Below the pieces are notes generated by a model. That model worked only from the letters and a program-made list of their open reading frames with translations. It was not told where the DNA came from and made no database searches. Source: an uncultured Holophagaceae bacterium (GTDB lineage Bacteria; Acidobacteriota; Holophagae; Holophagales; Holophagaceae). Taken from it: a stretch of DNA of 64,000 nt. This document shows positions 50,056 to 59,870 of the stretch, piece after piece (the stretch's first letter is position 1; every line of letters begins with the position of its first letter). The translations under genes and the position numbers were made by a program. The stretch is from NCBI GenBank assembly GCA_903913215.1, contig CAIWKE010000035.1, positions 1 to 64,000 of the forward strand. Direction: 5' to 3'.

Positions 50056-50967
50056 TTATCCGTCGTGGTTCGGTCTCAATGGCGGAGGTGGCTGACAGAT
50101 GAGGTGCAGGCGCTCGCCGCTGCGGGGGTGGTTGAGGTCCAGGCGGTGGGCGTGCAGCAGGTAGCCGGGGTCGCCGGGCAGGGCCTGGCAGCCGGGCAGG
50201 GGGGTGCCGCCGGGGCCGTAAAGGGGATCGCCCTGGAGCGGGTGGCCCGCGAAGGCCAGGTGGATGCGGATCTGGTGGGGGCGGCCCGTGAGGATCTCCA
50301 CGTCCAGGAGGGTGCAGTCGCCGCGCCGCTCCAGAACGCTCACGCGGCTGAGTGAAGGCCGCCCCTGGGGCGTGGCCGCGTGCAGTTGTCCCAGGGGCCC
50401 GTAGGGCACTTCGCCAATGGGCGATTCGATCTCGAAGTGATCCTGCTCCGGCTCCCCCTGGCAGAGGGCGCGGTAGACCTTGCGGGTGCCGGGTTCGCGA
50501 AAGGCCGCCTGAAGCGTAGAGCGGGATTCGGGACCCCGGGCGAAGACCATGAGGCCCGAGGTGCCCCGGCCCAGGCGATGCATGGGGCTGGCCTCAGGAT
50601 GACGGCGCCGCACCAGGGCCAGAAGGGTGTGCTCCAGGAACTCGCCTCCCGCAGGCAGGGTGGGCAGGCCGCTGGGTTTGGCGACGGCCACCAGATCCGC
50701 ATCTTCAAATAGGATCGCTGTGGCCAGGGGCACCTCGGGCTCGACCCAGGGTGGCCGGGCCCAGACGAGCCATTGGCCCGCCCGCAGGGTTTCGTGGCCG
50801 GTGGCGACCCGCTCATCCAGGAAGACCTGGCCCAGACTGATGCGCTCGGCCCACTGCTCGGCGGAGCAGCGGTCAAAGCGCAGGGCCAGGTGGGCGCTGA
50901 GGTTCCGCCCGGTCCCGGCGGCGCCGATCTGCTCCCGATGTCGGTATCCGCCGTTGGGCTCGTGCAT
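50056..50967 (-). CDS. RluA family pseudouridine synthase
   Basis: S4 domain; PMHRLGRGTSGLMVFARGPE; TGRPHQIRIHLAFAGHPLQGD. Confidence 0.93.
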   Translation of the reverse strand: MHEPNGGYRHREQIGAAGTGRNLSAHLALRFDRCSAEQWAERISLGQVFLDERVATGHETLRAGQWLVWARPPWVEPEVPLATAILFEDADLVAVAKPSGLPTLPAGGEFLEHTLLALVRRRHPEASPMHRLGRGTSGLMVFARGPESRSTLQAAFREPGTRKVYRALCQGEPEQDHFEIESPIGEVPYGPLGQLHAATPQGRPSLSRVSVLERRGDCTLLDVEILTGRPHQIRIHLAFAGHPLQGDPLYGPGGTPLPGCQALPGDPGYLLHAHRLDLNHPRSGERLHLICQPPPPLRPNHDG

Positions 50968-51007
50968 GCTCTGTTCCAGGGCCGACCGCGCTTCGGACGG
51001 ACCTGGA

Positions 51008-52543
51008 TTATCGCAGCTTGAAGCGCTGCACGGTCTCCTTCAGCTCCTCGGCCACCCGGGACAGGTCCTCGGAGGTGCGGGCCACTTCGGTCACGGTGGA
51101 GGCCAACTGATGGGTGGCGGCGGCATTCTGGTCCAGGCGCGCCGCGGTGTGGTTCATCATGCTGCTCACATCCTGGCTGGTGCGGGCCTGGCCCTGGCTG
51201 AGGCTGCCGATCTCATGGATGCTGCTCGACACCATGGAGATGCGGTCCCGGATCGCCTCCAGGTGGTGGAGGGTCACGTCCACGCTGGTGGCGCCCTCGT
51301 TCACGGCGTCCTGCATGTCATGGATGGTGGTCTCGATCTCCTTGGCGCTCTGCCCGCTGCGTTCGGCCAGGATGCGCACTTCCTCGGCCACCACCGCGAA
51401 GCCCTTGCCCTGGGCACCGGCCTTGGCGGCCTCGATGGCGGCATTGAGGCTCAGGAGATTGGTCTGGCGGGCCAGGCCCTGGATCACCTTCACGGCCTGT
51501 ACGATGCGGGAGGTGGCCTGCTGAATGGCCAGCATGCCCTGGGCTGTGCCGCGGCCAGTCTCGGCGCCGCGGTCGGTGTCTTGCACGGCCTCGTCCGTGC
51601 GGGTGCTGGTCTGGACTGTGTGGGTGGCCATGGACTCCACGTTGAGGTCCAGCTGATGGAGGGCTTCGAGCACATCGCGACCCGCCTGGCGCAGCTCCTC
51701 GCCCACCTTGGCGGTCTCCTGCACCGTGCTGTTCATCTGCACGGAGCTGGCGGCCAGCTCTGTGCTGCCCGAGGCCACCTGTTCTGAAGCACGGCCCATG
51801 CTGGTCAGGGCCTGGTTGAGATCGGCCACCATGCCGTTGAAGGTGCGGGCCAGCTGGCTGATCTCGTCCTGACTTTCCACCGGCGCTTCCACCGTCATGT
51901 CGCCCTTGGCCACACGGCCGATGGCCGTGGAGAGGTGGTTAAGGGGCTCAAGGATGGAGCGACGGACGCGGCGGAAGATGATGCCACTGATGGTGAGGAG
52001 CAGGGCGATGCCCGCGAGTACGGTGAAGATCTGAATGTTCCGCTGCAGGCGGATCTGCTCGGCCAAGGACACGGAGACGCCGAAGGCGGCCACCAGTTCG
52101 CCGGCCTTGCGGTCCTTGAAGGCATCCACGCCAAAGGAACCGTGGCACTGGATGCACGAGTCCTTGAGGCGGCCGGGGCTGAGCACGTAGATTCGGGGCT
52201 CCCCGGCTGCATCCGTGTAGCGGCCCACAGCCTGATCCTGGGAAGGATTGCTGGCGAACTGGCTCATGCTGGTGCGTTCGAAATCGCCAGCAGCTGCATC
52301 GGTGGCCTTGCTGCCTGGGATCACGCGATGGAAAGTCATGCCCCGCTTCTTACAGTACTCCTCGGCATCCGCATGGAACATGGAGTTGGAGGCCATGGCG
52401 AGGGAGGTGAGGTTCTCCTCGAAGGACTTCTCGGCCCGGTTCGTCTGGTAGGAAGTCAGCAGCCAGCTGGCCACGCCCAGGATGGCGGCCAAGGACAGGA
52501 CCACCGGCAGGAGGAATTTCAGCGCCAAACCATTGCGATTCAT
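51008..52543 (-). CDS. Methyl-accepting chemotaxis protein with N-terminal DUF3365-like heme-binding (CxxCH) sensor domain
   Basis: [10 protein letters not shown] in periplasmic domain; HAMP; signalling tip [35 protein letters not shown]. Confidence 0.92.
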   Translation of the reverse strand: MNRNGLALKFLLPVVLSLAAILGVASWLLTSYQTNRAEKSFEENLTSLAMASNSMFHADAEEYCKKRGMTFHRVIPGSKATDAAAGDFERTSMSQFASNPSQDQAVGRYTDAAGEPRIYVLSPGRLKDSCIQCHGSFGVDAFKDRKAGELVAAFGVSVSLAEQIRLQRNIQIFTVLAGIALLLTISGIIFRRVRRSILEPLNHLSTAIGRVAKGDMTVEAPVESQDEISQLARTFNGMVADLNQALTSMGRASEQVASGSTELAASSVQMNSTVQETAKVGEELRQAGRDVLEALHQLDLNVESMATHTVQTSTRTDEAVQDTDRGAETGRGTAQGMLAIQQATSRIVQAVKVIQGLARQTNLLSLNAAIEAAKAGAQGKGFAVVAEEVRILAERSGQSAKEIETTIHDMQDAVNEGATSVDVTLHHLEAIRDRISMVSSSIHEIGSLSQGQARTSQDVSSMMNHTAARLDQNAAATHQLASTVTEVARTSEDLSRVAEELKETVQRFKLR

Positions 52544-52630
52544 CAGGGCCTCTTTTCGCAGGGCGGGTGGGACGCCATGCCGCTTTTTCGGCCCTTCGTA
52601 TGCTCGGGTTGAATCGGGTACCTTTAATCC

Positions 52631-54478
52631 TTAATTTTTCTTATTGTTCAGGCGGTCTATCAGCTTCTTGTCGACGTAAGCCGTGATTTCGCTTAGTTTG
52701 GCGCTCGCCTTGGCCAGCAGGTCCGCGCACTGGGTCTGCATGTCTGCCACGTAGGCTGAATCCGTGATGTCCTTGAGGTTGATGACCACGTTCCAGATGC
52801 CGCCACGCACGCCCGCATAGGCCATTTGCGCCCCCACGGCCGCGTCGGTGATGGAGGCCACCTTGCCCAGCTGGGCCGCCTCACCAGCCAGCTCCAGGGC
52901 GGCCAGACTGGCCTTGGCCGTGTCCAGGGGCACGTCGATGGCCACCTTCAGGCCCGCCTGCATGGCCGCCTGGCGGGCGGCTTTCTGGTCGGGGCTGCTG
53001 TCCGGCAGGCGCCGGGCGTCCATGAAGGCGTTGAAGGCGTTGGTGTCCGCGTCCACGGCCACCATGAGGCGGTCCTTGAGCAGCTGGGCCCGTTCAGCCA
53101 GGGCGATGAGCTTCGTGTCCTTGTCGGCATCGGCTCCGCCCTGGGCCAGGTTGGCCACCATGCTGGCCAGGGCCGCGCCGAGACTGCCCGCCAGGGCTGC
53201 GATGGAACCGCCGCCGGGGGCCGGGGTGTCCCGGCTGACTTCATCTGTGAAGGCGTGGACGGGCAGGGCGACCAGGGCCTTGGGGTCATGGGTGGGCAGG
53301 CCAAGGACTTTCTTGTCGATGTCGAAGGTGGTCACGTCGCCCAGGCCCATGGAGAACACGGCGCTCTGGAGGATGTCGGTCGTGGGGATCCCCGTGGATT
53401 TGCCCATGGCCCGCAGGTAGTGCTTGCCCGAGGCCAGCAGGCACTGGTAAGGGACCAGCCCCACGACCTCACTGCCGGTCACCACCAGGCCGCGCTCCGC
53501 GGCCAGGCCCCGGGCCGCCTCGAGGACGGTGTGGGGGGCGGTCTGCTTGTAGTCCGTGAGGTTGATGCTGATCTGGGCCCGACGGTAGGTGTCCACGTAC
53601 CAGCCGATGGCTTTGCAGTGGCTGAAGAGGCCCCGGCGGCGGACCTTTTCGCCCACGGCCTTGGCGGGGTCCACGTCATTGAGGTGCATAAGGGCAGGCA
53701 GGTCGTAGCCGTGGGCCTGAGCGCAGTGGTCCACGGTCTCCTGGAAGCTGCCGCCGGTGAAGTCGCAGTTGCCGCAGGGGAAGGAGCCCTCGACGTAGAA
53801 GATCAGCTCCCCGGCCTGGTAGTAGGGCTTCACGCGGCCCCGCCTGGCCACGCGGCCCTTCTCCCGCAGCTCGAAGGCGATGTCCGTAGCGTGGGCCTTG
53901 TCCGAGGAGTTCAGCGTGACGTTGTAGGCCACCAGGAATTCCCGGGCGCCGATGATGGTGGCGCCGGCCCCGGCGTTGTAGCGGGCCGGGAAGTCCGGCA
54001 GCCACAGGGGGTCCTGGAGCTTCCGTTCCAGCCCCTCATACTCACCCCGACGGACGTCAGCGAGGTTGCGGCGCTCAGGCCGGGCGGCAGCGGCTTCGTA
54101 GAGATATACCGGAATGGCCAGCTCCCGGGCCACGCGGTCCCCCAGGCGGCGGGCCAGCTCTGCGCAGTCCGCCATACTCACGCCTTCCACGGGCACGAAG
54201 GGCACCACGTCCGTGGCCCCCATGCGCGGATGGGCGCCGTGCTGCTGGCGCATGTCGATGACCTTGGCGGCTTCCGCGATGCAGGCAAAGGCCCCGGCCA
54301 GCACAGCTTCGGGCTCGCCCACGAAGGTGATCACCGTGCGGTTCGTGTCCGCCCCCGGATCCACATCCAGGACTTCGACTCCGGACACGGCGGCGATGGC
54401 GTCCCGCACCTGCTTGATCTTCGCGGCATCCCGGCCTTCCGAGATGTTCGGCACACATTCCACCAGCTTCCGCGACAT
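52631..54478 (-). CDS. ftcD: Bifunctional glutamate formimidoyltransferase / formimidoyltetrahydrofolate cyclodeaminase
   Basis: N-term LVECVPNISEGRDAAKIKQVRDAI (FTCD N), C-term DTPAPGGGSIAALAGSLGAALASMVANL (cyclodeaminase). Confidence 0.93.
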   Translation of the reverse strand: MSRKLVECVPNISEGRDAAKIKQVRDAIAAVSGVEVLDVDPGADTNRTVITFVGEPEAVLAGAFACIAEAAKVIDMRQQHGAHPRMGATDVVPFVPVEGVSMADCAELARRLGDRVARELAIPVYLYEAAAARPERRNLADVRRGEYEGLERKLQDPLWLPDFPARYNAGAGATIIGAREFLVAYNVTLNSSDKAHATDIAFELREKGRVARRGRVKPYYQAGELIFYVEGSFPCGNCDFTGGSFQETVDHCAQAHGYDLPALMHLNDVDPAKAVGEKVRRRGLFSHCKAIGWYVDTYRRAQISINLTDYKQTAPHTVLEAARGLAAERGLVVTGSEVVGLVPYQCLLASGKHYLRAMGKSTGIPTTDILQSAVFSMGLGDVTTFDIDKKVLGLPTHDPKALVALPVHAFTDEVSRDTPAPGGGSIAALAGSLGAALASMVANLAQGGADADKDTKLIALAERAQLLKDRLMVAVDADTNAFNAFMDARRLPDSSPDQKAARQAAMQAGLKVAIDVPLDTAKASLAALELAGEAAQLGKVASITDAAVGAQMAYAGVRGGIWNVVINLKDITDSAYVADMQTQCADLLAKASAKLSEITAYVDKKLIDRLNNKKN

Positions 54479-54613
54479 AGACCCTCCGTACTGTTCAACT
54501 CTAACATTGGTGCGGCCCCGCTCACGAAAGCCGGGCTAAAAGCGGCCCGCCTTTCGTGAGTGAATGACAAATCGTTAAAGGTGAAAGGCTCTTCTCGCTT
54601 TTGTCTTTTCTAA

Positions 54614-54636
54614 CTCGGAACGCGCAGCGTTCCGAG
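54614..54636. repeat. Perfect short-loop hairpin
   Basis: CTCGGAACGC-GCA-GCGTTCCGAG. Confidence 0.85.
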
Positions 54637-54659
54637 CCTTCCCGGCGTCTGGTCAAGGC

Positions 54660-55568
54660 TCACTGACTCAACTCATTTTTCACGCCACTGACCACATGCC
54701 CGGTAGGCCCCACGCGGGCGGCGGTGTCGCAGGTGCCGGTCTGGTCGTCGAAGAAGAAGTCGGGCTCGAACTCGCGCAGGAAGTCGGCCTTCTCCAGGCC
54801 CCCCAGGAACATGGCCTCGTCCACCTGGATGTTCCAGGCCATGAGCGTGCGGATGGCGCGCTCGTGGGCAGGGGCGCTGCGGGCCGTGACCAGGGCCGTG
54901 CGGATGCGCATGGGGGCCGAGGCGGGCAGGGCCTGCAGGGGTTTCAGGGCCTCCAGCAGAGGCATGAAGGGGCCCGGGGGCAGGGGCAGGTTGGCCTTCT
55001 CGATCTCGTGGGCCTGGAAGGCCGCCAGGCCGCCGGTGGCATAGACCCGCTCCGCCTCGTCACTGAAGAGCACGGCGTCACCGTCGAAGGCGATGCGGAT
55101 CTCCTCCGGGTGGCGGTCCGCCGCCTGGGCGCTATCCGGGTAGACCCGCGCCGCCGCGAAGCCCGCCAGCAGCGCCGCGCGGACATCCTCCTCCTTGGCG
55201 GAGAGGAAGAGATTGGCCCCGAGCGGATTGAGGTAGGGATAGGGATTGCGGCCCCGGGTGAAGACGGCGCGTTCCAACTGCAGGTCGGCCTCCTGGGCGC
55301 TGCGGAAGACCCGCAGTCCGCTCACGGGGTCGTTGCGCGACAGGATCACCACCGCCACCCGGCTCTGGCCCTCGGTGTTGAAGGCCAGCAGCTTCTTCAC
55401 CAGCGGAAAGGCCACCCCCGGCCGCGCCGGTTGGTCCAGCCGCGTGAGCTGCAGCTCCATGTAGGCCCGGTCATCAGATTCCTCAAAGACCCGGTTCTCC
55501 TCCTCGAAGTCGAAGAGGGCCCGGGAGGAAATAGCCACGACCAACTTGCCGGAGAGGGATTGGGACAT
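54660..55568 (-). CDS. Cytosolic 5'-nucleotidase (NT5C1-like family)
   Basis: LVVAISSRALFDFEEENRVFEE... NTEGQSRVAVVILSRNDPVSGLRVF... LNPLGANLFLSA. Confidence 0.82.
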   Translation of the reverse strand: MSQSLSGKLVVAISSRALFDFEEENRVFEESDDRAYMELQLTRLDQPARPGVAFPLVKKLLAFNTEGQSRVAVVILSRNDPVSGLRVFRSAQEADLQLERAVFTRGRNPYPYLNPLGANLFLSAKEEDVRAALLAGFAAARVYPDSAQAADRHPEEIRIAFDGDAVLFSDEAERVYATGGLAAFQAHEIEKANLPLPPGPFMPLLEALKPLQALPASAPMRIRTALVTARSAPAHERAIRTLMAWNIQVDEAMFLGGLEKADFLREFEPDFFFDDQTGTCDTAARVGPTGHVVSGVKNELSQ

Positions 55569-55605
55569 GTGAACAGGGTAGACCGATTGGGAATGCTTTT
55601 CCTAC

Positions 55606-55628
55606 CTGTCGGCGCGCAGCGCCGACAG
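55606..55628. repeat. Perfect short-loop hairpin
   Basis: CTGTCGGCGC-GCA-GCGCCGACAG. Confidence 0.85.
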
Positions 55629-55646
55629 CCCCAGTACACTGAAGGA

Positions 55647-56681
55647 ATGCCCCGCCACTATATCGACGCCAACGCCTCCACGCCTCCCCACCTGGACGCC
55701 GTAGAAGCCGTCCAGCGGGCCATGGTGCAGGACTGGGCGAATCCCACCAGCACGCACCGGGAGGGGCAGCGGGCGCGGCATCGGGTCGAGGAGGCGCGGC
55801 GGGAGCTCGCGCTGAGTCTGGGGGTGGCGCCTGGAGAGCTGGTCTTCTGCTCGTCGGCCACGGAGGCCCTGCACCTGCTCATCCGGGGTCTGCAGCCGGC
55901 CCTGGGGGACCGGCCCGCGGCGGTGTTTCCGGGAGAGCACAGTGCCTGTCTGAATCCGCTGCGGGACTGGGCGCGGGTGAGCTGGCTGCCGGAGCTGCCG
56001 GCCGAGGCCGCCACGGTGGTACAGATGGCGGCGAACAACGAGACAGGCATCCGTTACGCCATGCCCGCGGTACTGGACGCCGTGCGCATCAAGGACTGTT
56101 GCCAGGCCTGGGGCAAGGTGCCCGTGGATCTCTCGGACTGCGACGCGGCCGTTTTCAGTGGCCACAAGATGGGCGGGCCGCGGGGCGCGGGACTGTTGTG
56201 GTTGCGGCCGGGCCTGCCCTGGGAGAGCCCCATGGAGGGCCCCCAGGAGCGGCGGCGTCGGGGCGGCACGGAGGATCTGCCGGCCATCCTTGGCCTGGCC
56301 GCGGCAGCGCGTCACTTGACGGAGCGTCAAGCGCAGAACGCCGCCTTGGCCCTCCTGCGGGACGCCTTCGAAGCCGAACTCCTGAGCTGGAATCGGGACA
56401 TTGAAGCCATCGGCGGAGACCAGTCCCGCCTGCCCAACACCAGCTGCCTGCTGTTCCGCGGCCGGAATGGGGAAGGGCTCCAGGTGGGCCTGGACCTGGC
56501 GGGCTTTGCGGTGAGCACCGGCAGCGCTTGCCACAGCGGCTCCGTGAAGCCCAGCCACGCCATCACGACCCTGGGCTACAGCCTGGAGGAGGCGCGCTCG
56601 GTGCTGCGCTTCTCCTGGCTCCCGGACGCCCAACCCCGCGAAGTGGAGGCCCTGGCGGCGGCGTTGAAGCGGTTGATCTGA
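55647..56681 (+). CDS. Cysteine desulfurase-like aminotransferase (class V)
   Basis: IDANASTPPHLDAV, SGHKMGGPRGAGLL (PLP Lys), STGSACHSGSVKPSHAITTLG (catalytic Cys loop). Confidence 0.87.
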   Translation: MPRHYIDANASTPPHLDAVEAVQRAMVQDWANPTSTHREGQRARHRVEEARRELALSLGVAPGELVFCSSATEALHLLIRGLQPALGDRPAAVFPGEHSACLNPLRDWARVSWLPELPAEAATVVQMAANNETGIRYAMPAVLDAVRIKDCCQAWGKVPVDLSDCDAAVFSGHKMGGPRGAGLLWLRPGLPWESPMEGPQERRRRGGTEDLPAILGLAAAARHLTERQAQNAALALLRDAFEAELLSWNRDIEAIGGDQSRLPNTSCLLFRGRNGEGLQVGLDLAGFAVSTGSACHSGSVKPSHAITTLGYSLEEARSVLRFSWLPDAQPREVEALAAALKRLI

Positions 56682-56717
56682 GCCCTGAAGGGGTCTCCCG
56701 GAATGAATTAGAAATCG

Positions 56718-57848
56718 TCAAAACGCCTGACCATCTGGGGCCTGGGCCCAGTGAATATTCAGCCAGGCGGCCACGGTGGGTGCGAAGTCCCAGAGGGGTT
56801 TGGGGCCCAGCGGACCCTTGCCCGCGCCCAGGACGATGAGCCAGGTGTGCATGATCTGGGTCTCGGAGCTGTAGGCATGGGCGCCGCTGCGCCCGTGGCG
56901 CTCGCCCTCCTCCTCGCGGCTGGAGCGGGCCCGGGACAGCCAGACGCCTTCTGGAGCCAGCACCACCAAGTCGCCCACCCGGGGGCTGCCCGCCAGGTGG
57001 TAGCGAGGCGGCACCTCGGCGCGGGTCCAGGCCTTGAGCCCAGCCTTACGCAGGCGGGCCAGGGCCTTCGGACCATCCTTGGGTTCCTTCAGGTAGATGT
57101 AGGCACTGCCACCATGGGTGATCGCTTCATTGGGAATGCCGTCCAGCACCGAGGGCAAGTGGATGCGCCGCTTCATGACGGCCATGCCGTGATCCGCGGC
57201 GATGAGCACGTGCAGGCCCGGGTGCTCCGCCTGCATGCGCCGCAGCCAGGGGGCCAGCTGCTCGTCCATGGCCTTCAGCTTTTTGAGAACCTCGGGGCTG
57301 CGCGGGCCCTGGAGGTGGCCCTCCTCGTCCGTGCCCGAGAGGTAGGCCATGACCAGGCCGGCGCCATCCTTGAGGGCGGCTTCACTGAAGGCAAGGGCTT
57401 CGGCGTCGGGGCGACCCAGGCGGAAGACCTCCATGCGCCAGGGGCTCACGCCCTCCCAGGGGCCCGTGGCACCTACCCACTGGAAGACGGCGGTGCGCAC
57501 GCCGCTGCGGGTGGCGGCCACCCAGAGGGGTTCCCGCTGGAGCTGCTCCACGTAGGAGGCGTTGCCGACATAGGTCTTGGTGGTCGGGTCCAGGTAGCCG
57601 TTGGCCACGATGCCGTGGTGCTCGGGCCAGCAGCCCGTGGCCATGGTGGCGTGGCCGTTGAAGGTGGTGGCGGGGAAGGGGGGCAGGCCCTCGCCGCGGC
57701 GGCCCTCTTCGGAGAGCGCCCAGAGCTTGGGCATAGTGTGAGCCGTGAACTGATTGGCGCCCAGGCCATCGGCGCTGAGCATCAGGACTGGCGCCGCCGC
57801 CTGGAGGGCGACCGCGCAGAAGAGGGTGAGGATCGGGAGAAAACGCAT
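56718..57848 (-). CDS. Alkaline phosphatase superfamily / type I phosphodiesterase-like exported protein
   Basis: Signal peptide; LSADGLGANQF...FPATTFNGHATMATGCWPEHHGIVAN; ADHGMAVMKRRIHL. Confidence 0.88.
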   Translation of the reverse strand: MRFLPILTLFCAVALQAAAPVLMLSADGLGANQFTAHTMPKLWALSEEGRRGEGLPPFPATTFNGHATMATGCWPEHHGIVANGYLDPTTKTYVGNASYVEQLQREPLWVAATRSGVRTAVFQWVGATGPWEGVSPWRMEVFRLGRPDAEALAFSEAALKDGAGLVMAYLSGTDEEGHLQGPRSPEVLKKLKAMDEQLAPWLRRMQAEHPGLHVLIAADHGMAVMKRRIHLPSVLDGIPNEAITHGGSAYIYLKEPKDGPKALARLRKAGLKAWTRAEVPPRYHLAGSPRVGDLVVLAPEGVWLSRARSSREEEGERHGRSGAHAYSSETQIMHTWLIVLGAGKGPLGPKPLWDFAPTVAAWLNIHWAQAPDGQAF

Positions 57849-57943
57849 GAGTCCAGCCTAACAAAGTCAAAAAGAACGACACCGATAAACACCGAACTGC
57901 CCGAGGGCTGTGTCGGACTTCCAGCTCCCGCTACCCTGGAGCC

Positions 57944-59134
57944 ATGACGACCCCTCGCTGGCCCTACCCGCTGCTCCGCCTCAAGCCCGGCAAGGAGGGC
58001 ATGCTCTCCCGCCGCCATCCGTGGCTCTTCTCCGGGGCTTTGGCCAAGCCCTCTGAAGCCCACCTGGTACGGCTGGCCGACGATTCGGGCATGGTGCTGG
58101 GCGTGGGCACCACGCACCCCACGAACCCCCTGGCGGTGCGCATCTTCCGTTTCGAGGACGCCCCGCTGGACGAGGCCTTCTTCCGGGAGCGCTTCGAGTC
58201 GGCCTTGGCCCTGCGCAAGGCCCTGGGTCACTGGGAGCCCGAGGGCGGGTGCCGCTGGATCTTCGGTGAGGGCGATGGCCTGCCGGGTCTGGTGGTGGAC
58301 CGCTACGCCTCGGCTCTAGTGGTGCAGGTGGGCACGGCGGGGCTGGAGTTGCTGCGTGAGACCTGGTGGCCCGTGCTCTTCGAAATCGCCAAGCGGGAGG
58401 GCATCACCACCTTCGTGGAGCGCAGCCAATCCGGGCGCCGGGACGAGGGGTTGGATCCCGTGAACCGCCTCCTCAAAGGCAGCCTGGCCGGACCCATCAC
58501 GCTGAAGGAAGGCGCGGCGAGCCTCACCGTGGACCTGCTGCGGGGCCAGAAGACTGGCTTCTTCCTGGACCAGCGCGAGCACCGCCTGCAGCTGGGGCGG
58601 ATCTCGAAGAATTGCCGCGTGCTCAATGCCTTCGGCTACACCGGCGGTTTCAGCATCCACGCGGGGCTGGGCGGGGCCTCGGAAGTGGCCACCCTGGACA
58701 TCAGCGCCGCGGCCCTGGACCAGGCCGACCGCGACTGGGCCGCCAACGGCCTGGACCCGGCGGCCCACCTGCGCATGGAAGGCGACGCCTTTGAGCTCAT
58801 GCGGCAACTGGAGCCCCTGGCCTGGGACCGCGTCATCGTGGATCCGCCCGCCTTTGCCAAGCAGCGCAAGGATGTGGACAAGGCCTTCAAGGCCTACAAG
58901 GATGTCTTCCGTCTGGGCGCCCGCGCCACGGCCAGGGGCGGCATGCTCTGGTGCTTCTCCTGCAGCCAGCATCTGGACCGCACCCGCTTCCAGGAGGCCG
59001 TGTGGACAGCCCTGCTGGAGGCCGGCCGCGAGGCCCGCGTACTGGCCCACCTCGGGCAACCCACGGACCACCCCTACTCACTGAACCACCCCGAGGGCTT
59101 CTACCTCAAGGGGCTGTGGCTGAGTCTGGACTGA
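57944..59134 (+). CDS. RlmI-like class I SAM-dependent rRNA methyltransferase
   Basis: PUA-like N-terminus, RVLNAFGYTGGFSIHAGLGGA, VIVDPPAFAKQRKD, LWCFSCSQHL. Confidence 0.9.
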   Translation: MTTPRWPYPLLRLKPGKEGMLSRRHPWLFSGALAKPSEAHLVRLADDSGMVLGVGTTHPTNPLAVRIFRFEDAPLDEAFFRERFESALALRKALGHWEPEGGCRWIFGEGDGLPGLVVDRYASALVVQVGTAGLELLRETWWPVLFEIAKREGITTFVERSQSGRRDEGLDPVNRLLKGSLAGPITLKEGAASLTVDLLRGQKTGFFLDQREHRLQLGRISKNCRVLNAFGYTGGFSIHAGLGGASEVATLDISAAALDQADRDWAANGLDPAAHLRMEGDAFELMRQLEPLAWDRVIVDPPAFAKQRKDVDKAFKAYKDVFRLGARATARGGMLWCFSCSQHLDRTRFQEAVWTALLEAGREARVLAHLGQPTDHPYSLNHPEGFYLKGLWLSLD

Positions 59135-59135
59135 G

Positions 59136-59804
59136 CTAGTAGCGCCCCACGGAGATCGGCTGCTCCGACTCGATGCGGCGCAGCCGCTCGGCCCAGGCCT
59201 GGAGCCAGGCTACCCGCTGCTCGGTCTCGGCCCGCACGGGTGCGTAGACGATGTGGGGCGCCAGCACAGCGAAGCCCGTGAACTGCAGCATGCCGCGGTG
59301 GATGGGGCGCAGGATGGCGTCCAGGTCGCCATTGAAGCCCTCAGCAGTGTAGGCGTCCTCGGGCCCGCCGGTGGTTAGGGACAGCAGGGCGCGCTTTCCC
59401 TTGAACATGCCTGTGTCATAGACGCGACCCCCACCGTAGGCACGGCCCATGGCAAAGACCCGATCCACCCAGCCCTTGAGGATGGCCGGGAGGCCGAACC
59501 ACCAGAGGGGGAATTGCCAGATCACGAGGTCCGCCGCCTCCAGCTTGGCCAGCTCTGCCTCCAGGTCCGGTGCGAAGCCACCCCCTTCCGAAGCGTGCAG
59601 TTCCTCGACCTGCAATTTGAGGTAGTCGGGATCCTTTACAGAGCTGAAATTCTTCCGGCTGGAGACGGAGTCGAAGCCCATGCGATAGAGATCACTGGTG
59701 CTGACCGAATGCCCCGCTGCCTCCAGCGTTGCGATGGCCGTGTCGAAGAGCGCGCCGTTATAACTCTGGGGCTCGGGGTGGGCGAGGACGATGAGGACGC
59801 GCAT
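59136..59804 (-). CDS. NAD(P)H:quinone oxidoreductase / flavodoxin-fold family protein
   Basis: MRVLIVLAHPEPQSYNGALFDTAIATLEAAGHSVSTSDLY; QFPLWWFGLPAILKGWVDRVFAMGRAY. Confidence 0.92.
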   Translation of the reverse strand: MRVLIVLAHPEPQSYNGALFDTAIATLEAAGHSVSTSDLYRMGFDSVSSRKNFSSVKDPDYLKLQVEELHASEGGGFAPDLEAELAKLEAADLVIWQFPLWWFGLPAILKGWVDRVFAMGRAYGGGRVYDTGMFKGKRALLSLTTGGPEDAYTAEGFNGDLDAILRPIHRGMLQFTGFAVLAPHIVYAPVRAETEQRVAWLQAWAERLRRIESEQPISVGRY

Positions 59805-59870
59805 GGGGGCTCCACTCGAAGGTCTGGCCCCACTCTATACCGCACCGCTGCAGCGCAGCCAGCTTGGGCG

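Noticed and set aside
52826-54559. 577 aa ORF antisense to ftcD
   Set aside because: Antisense artefact of GC-rich codon usage; His/Gly/Gln-rich translation without domains.
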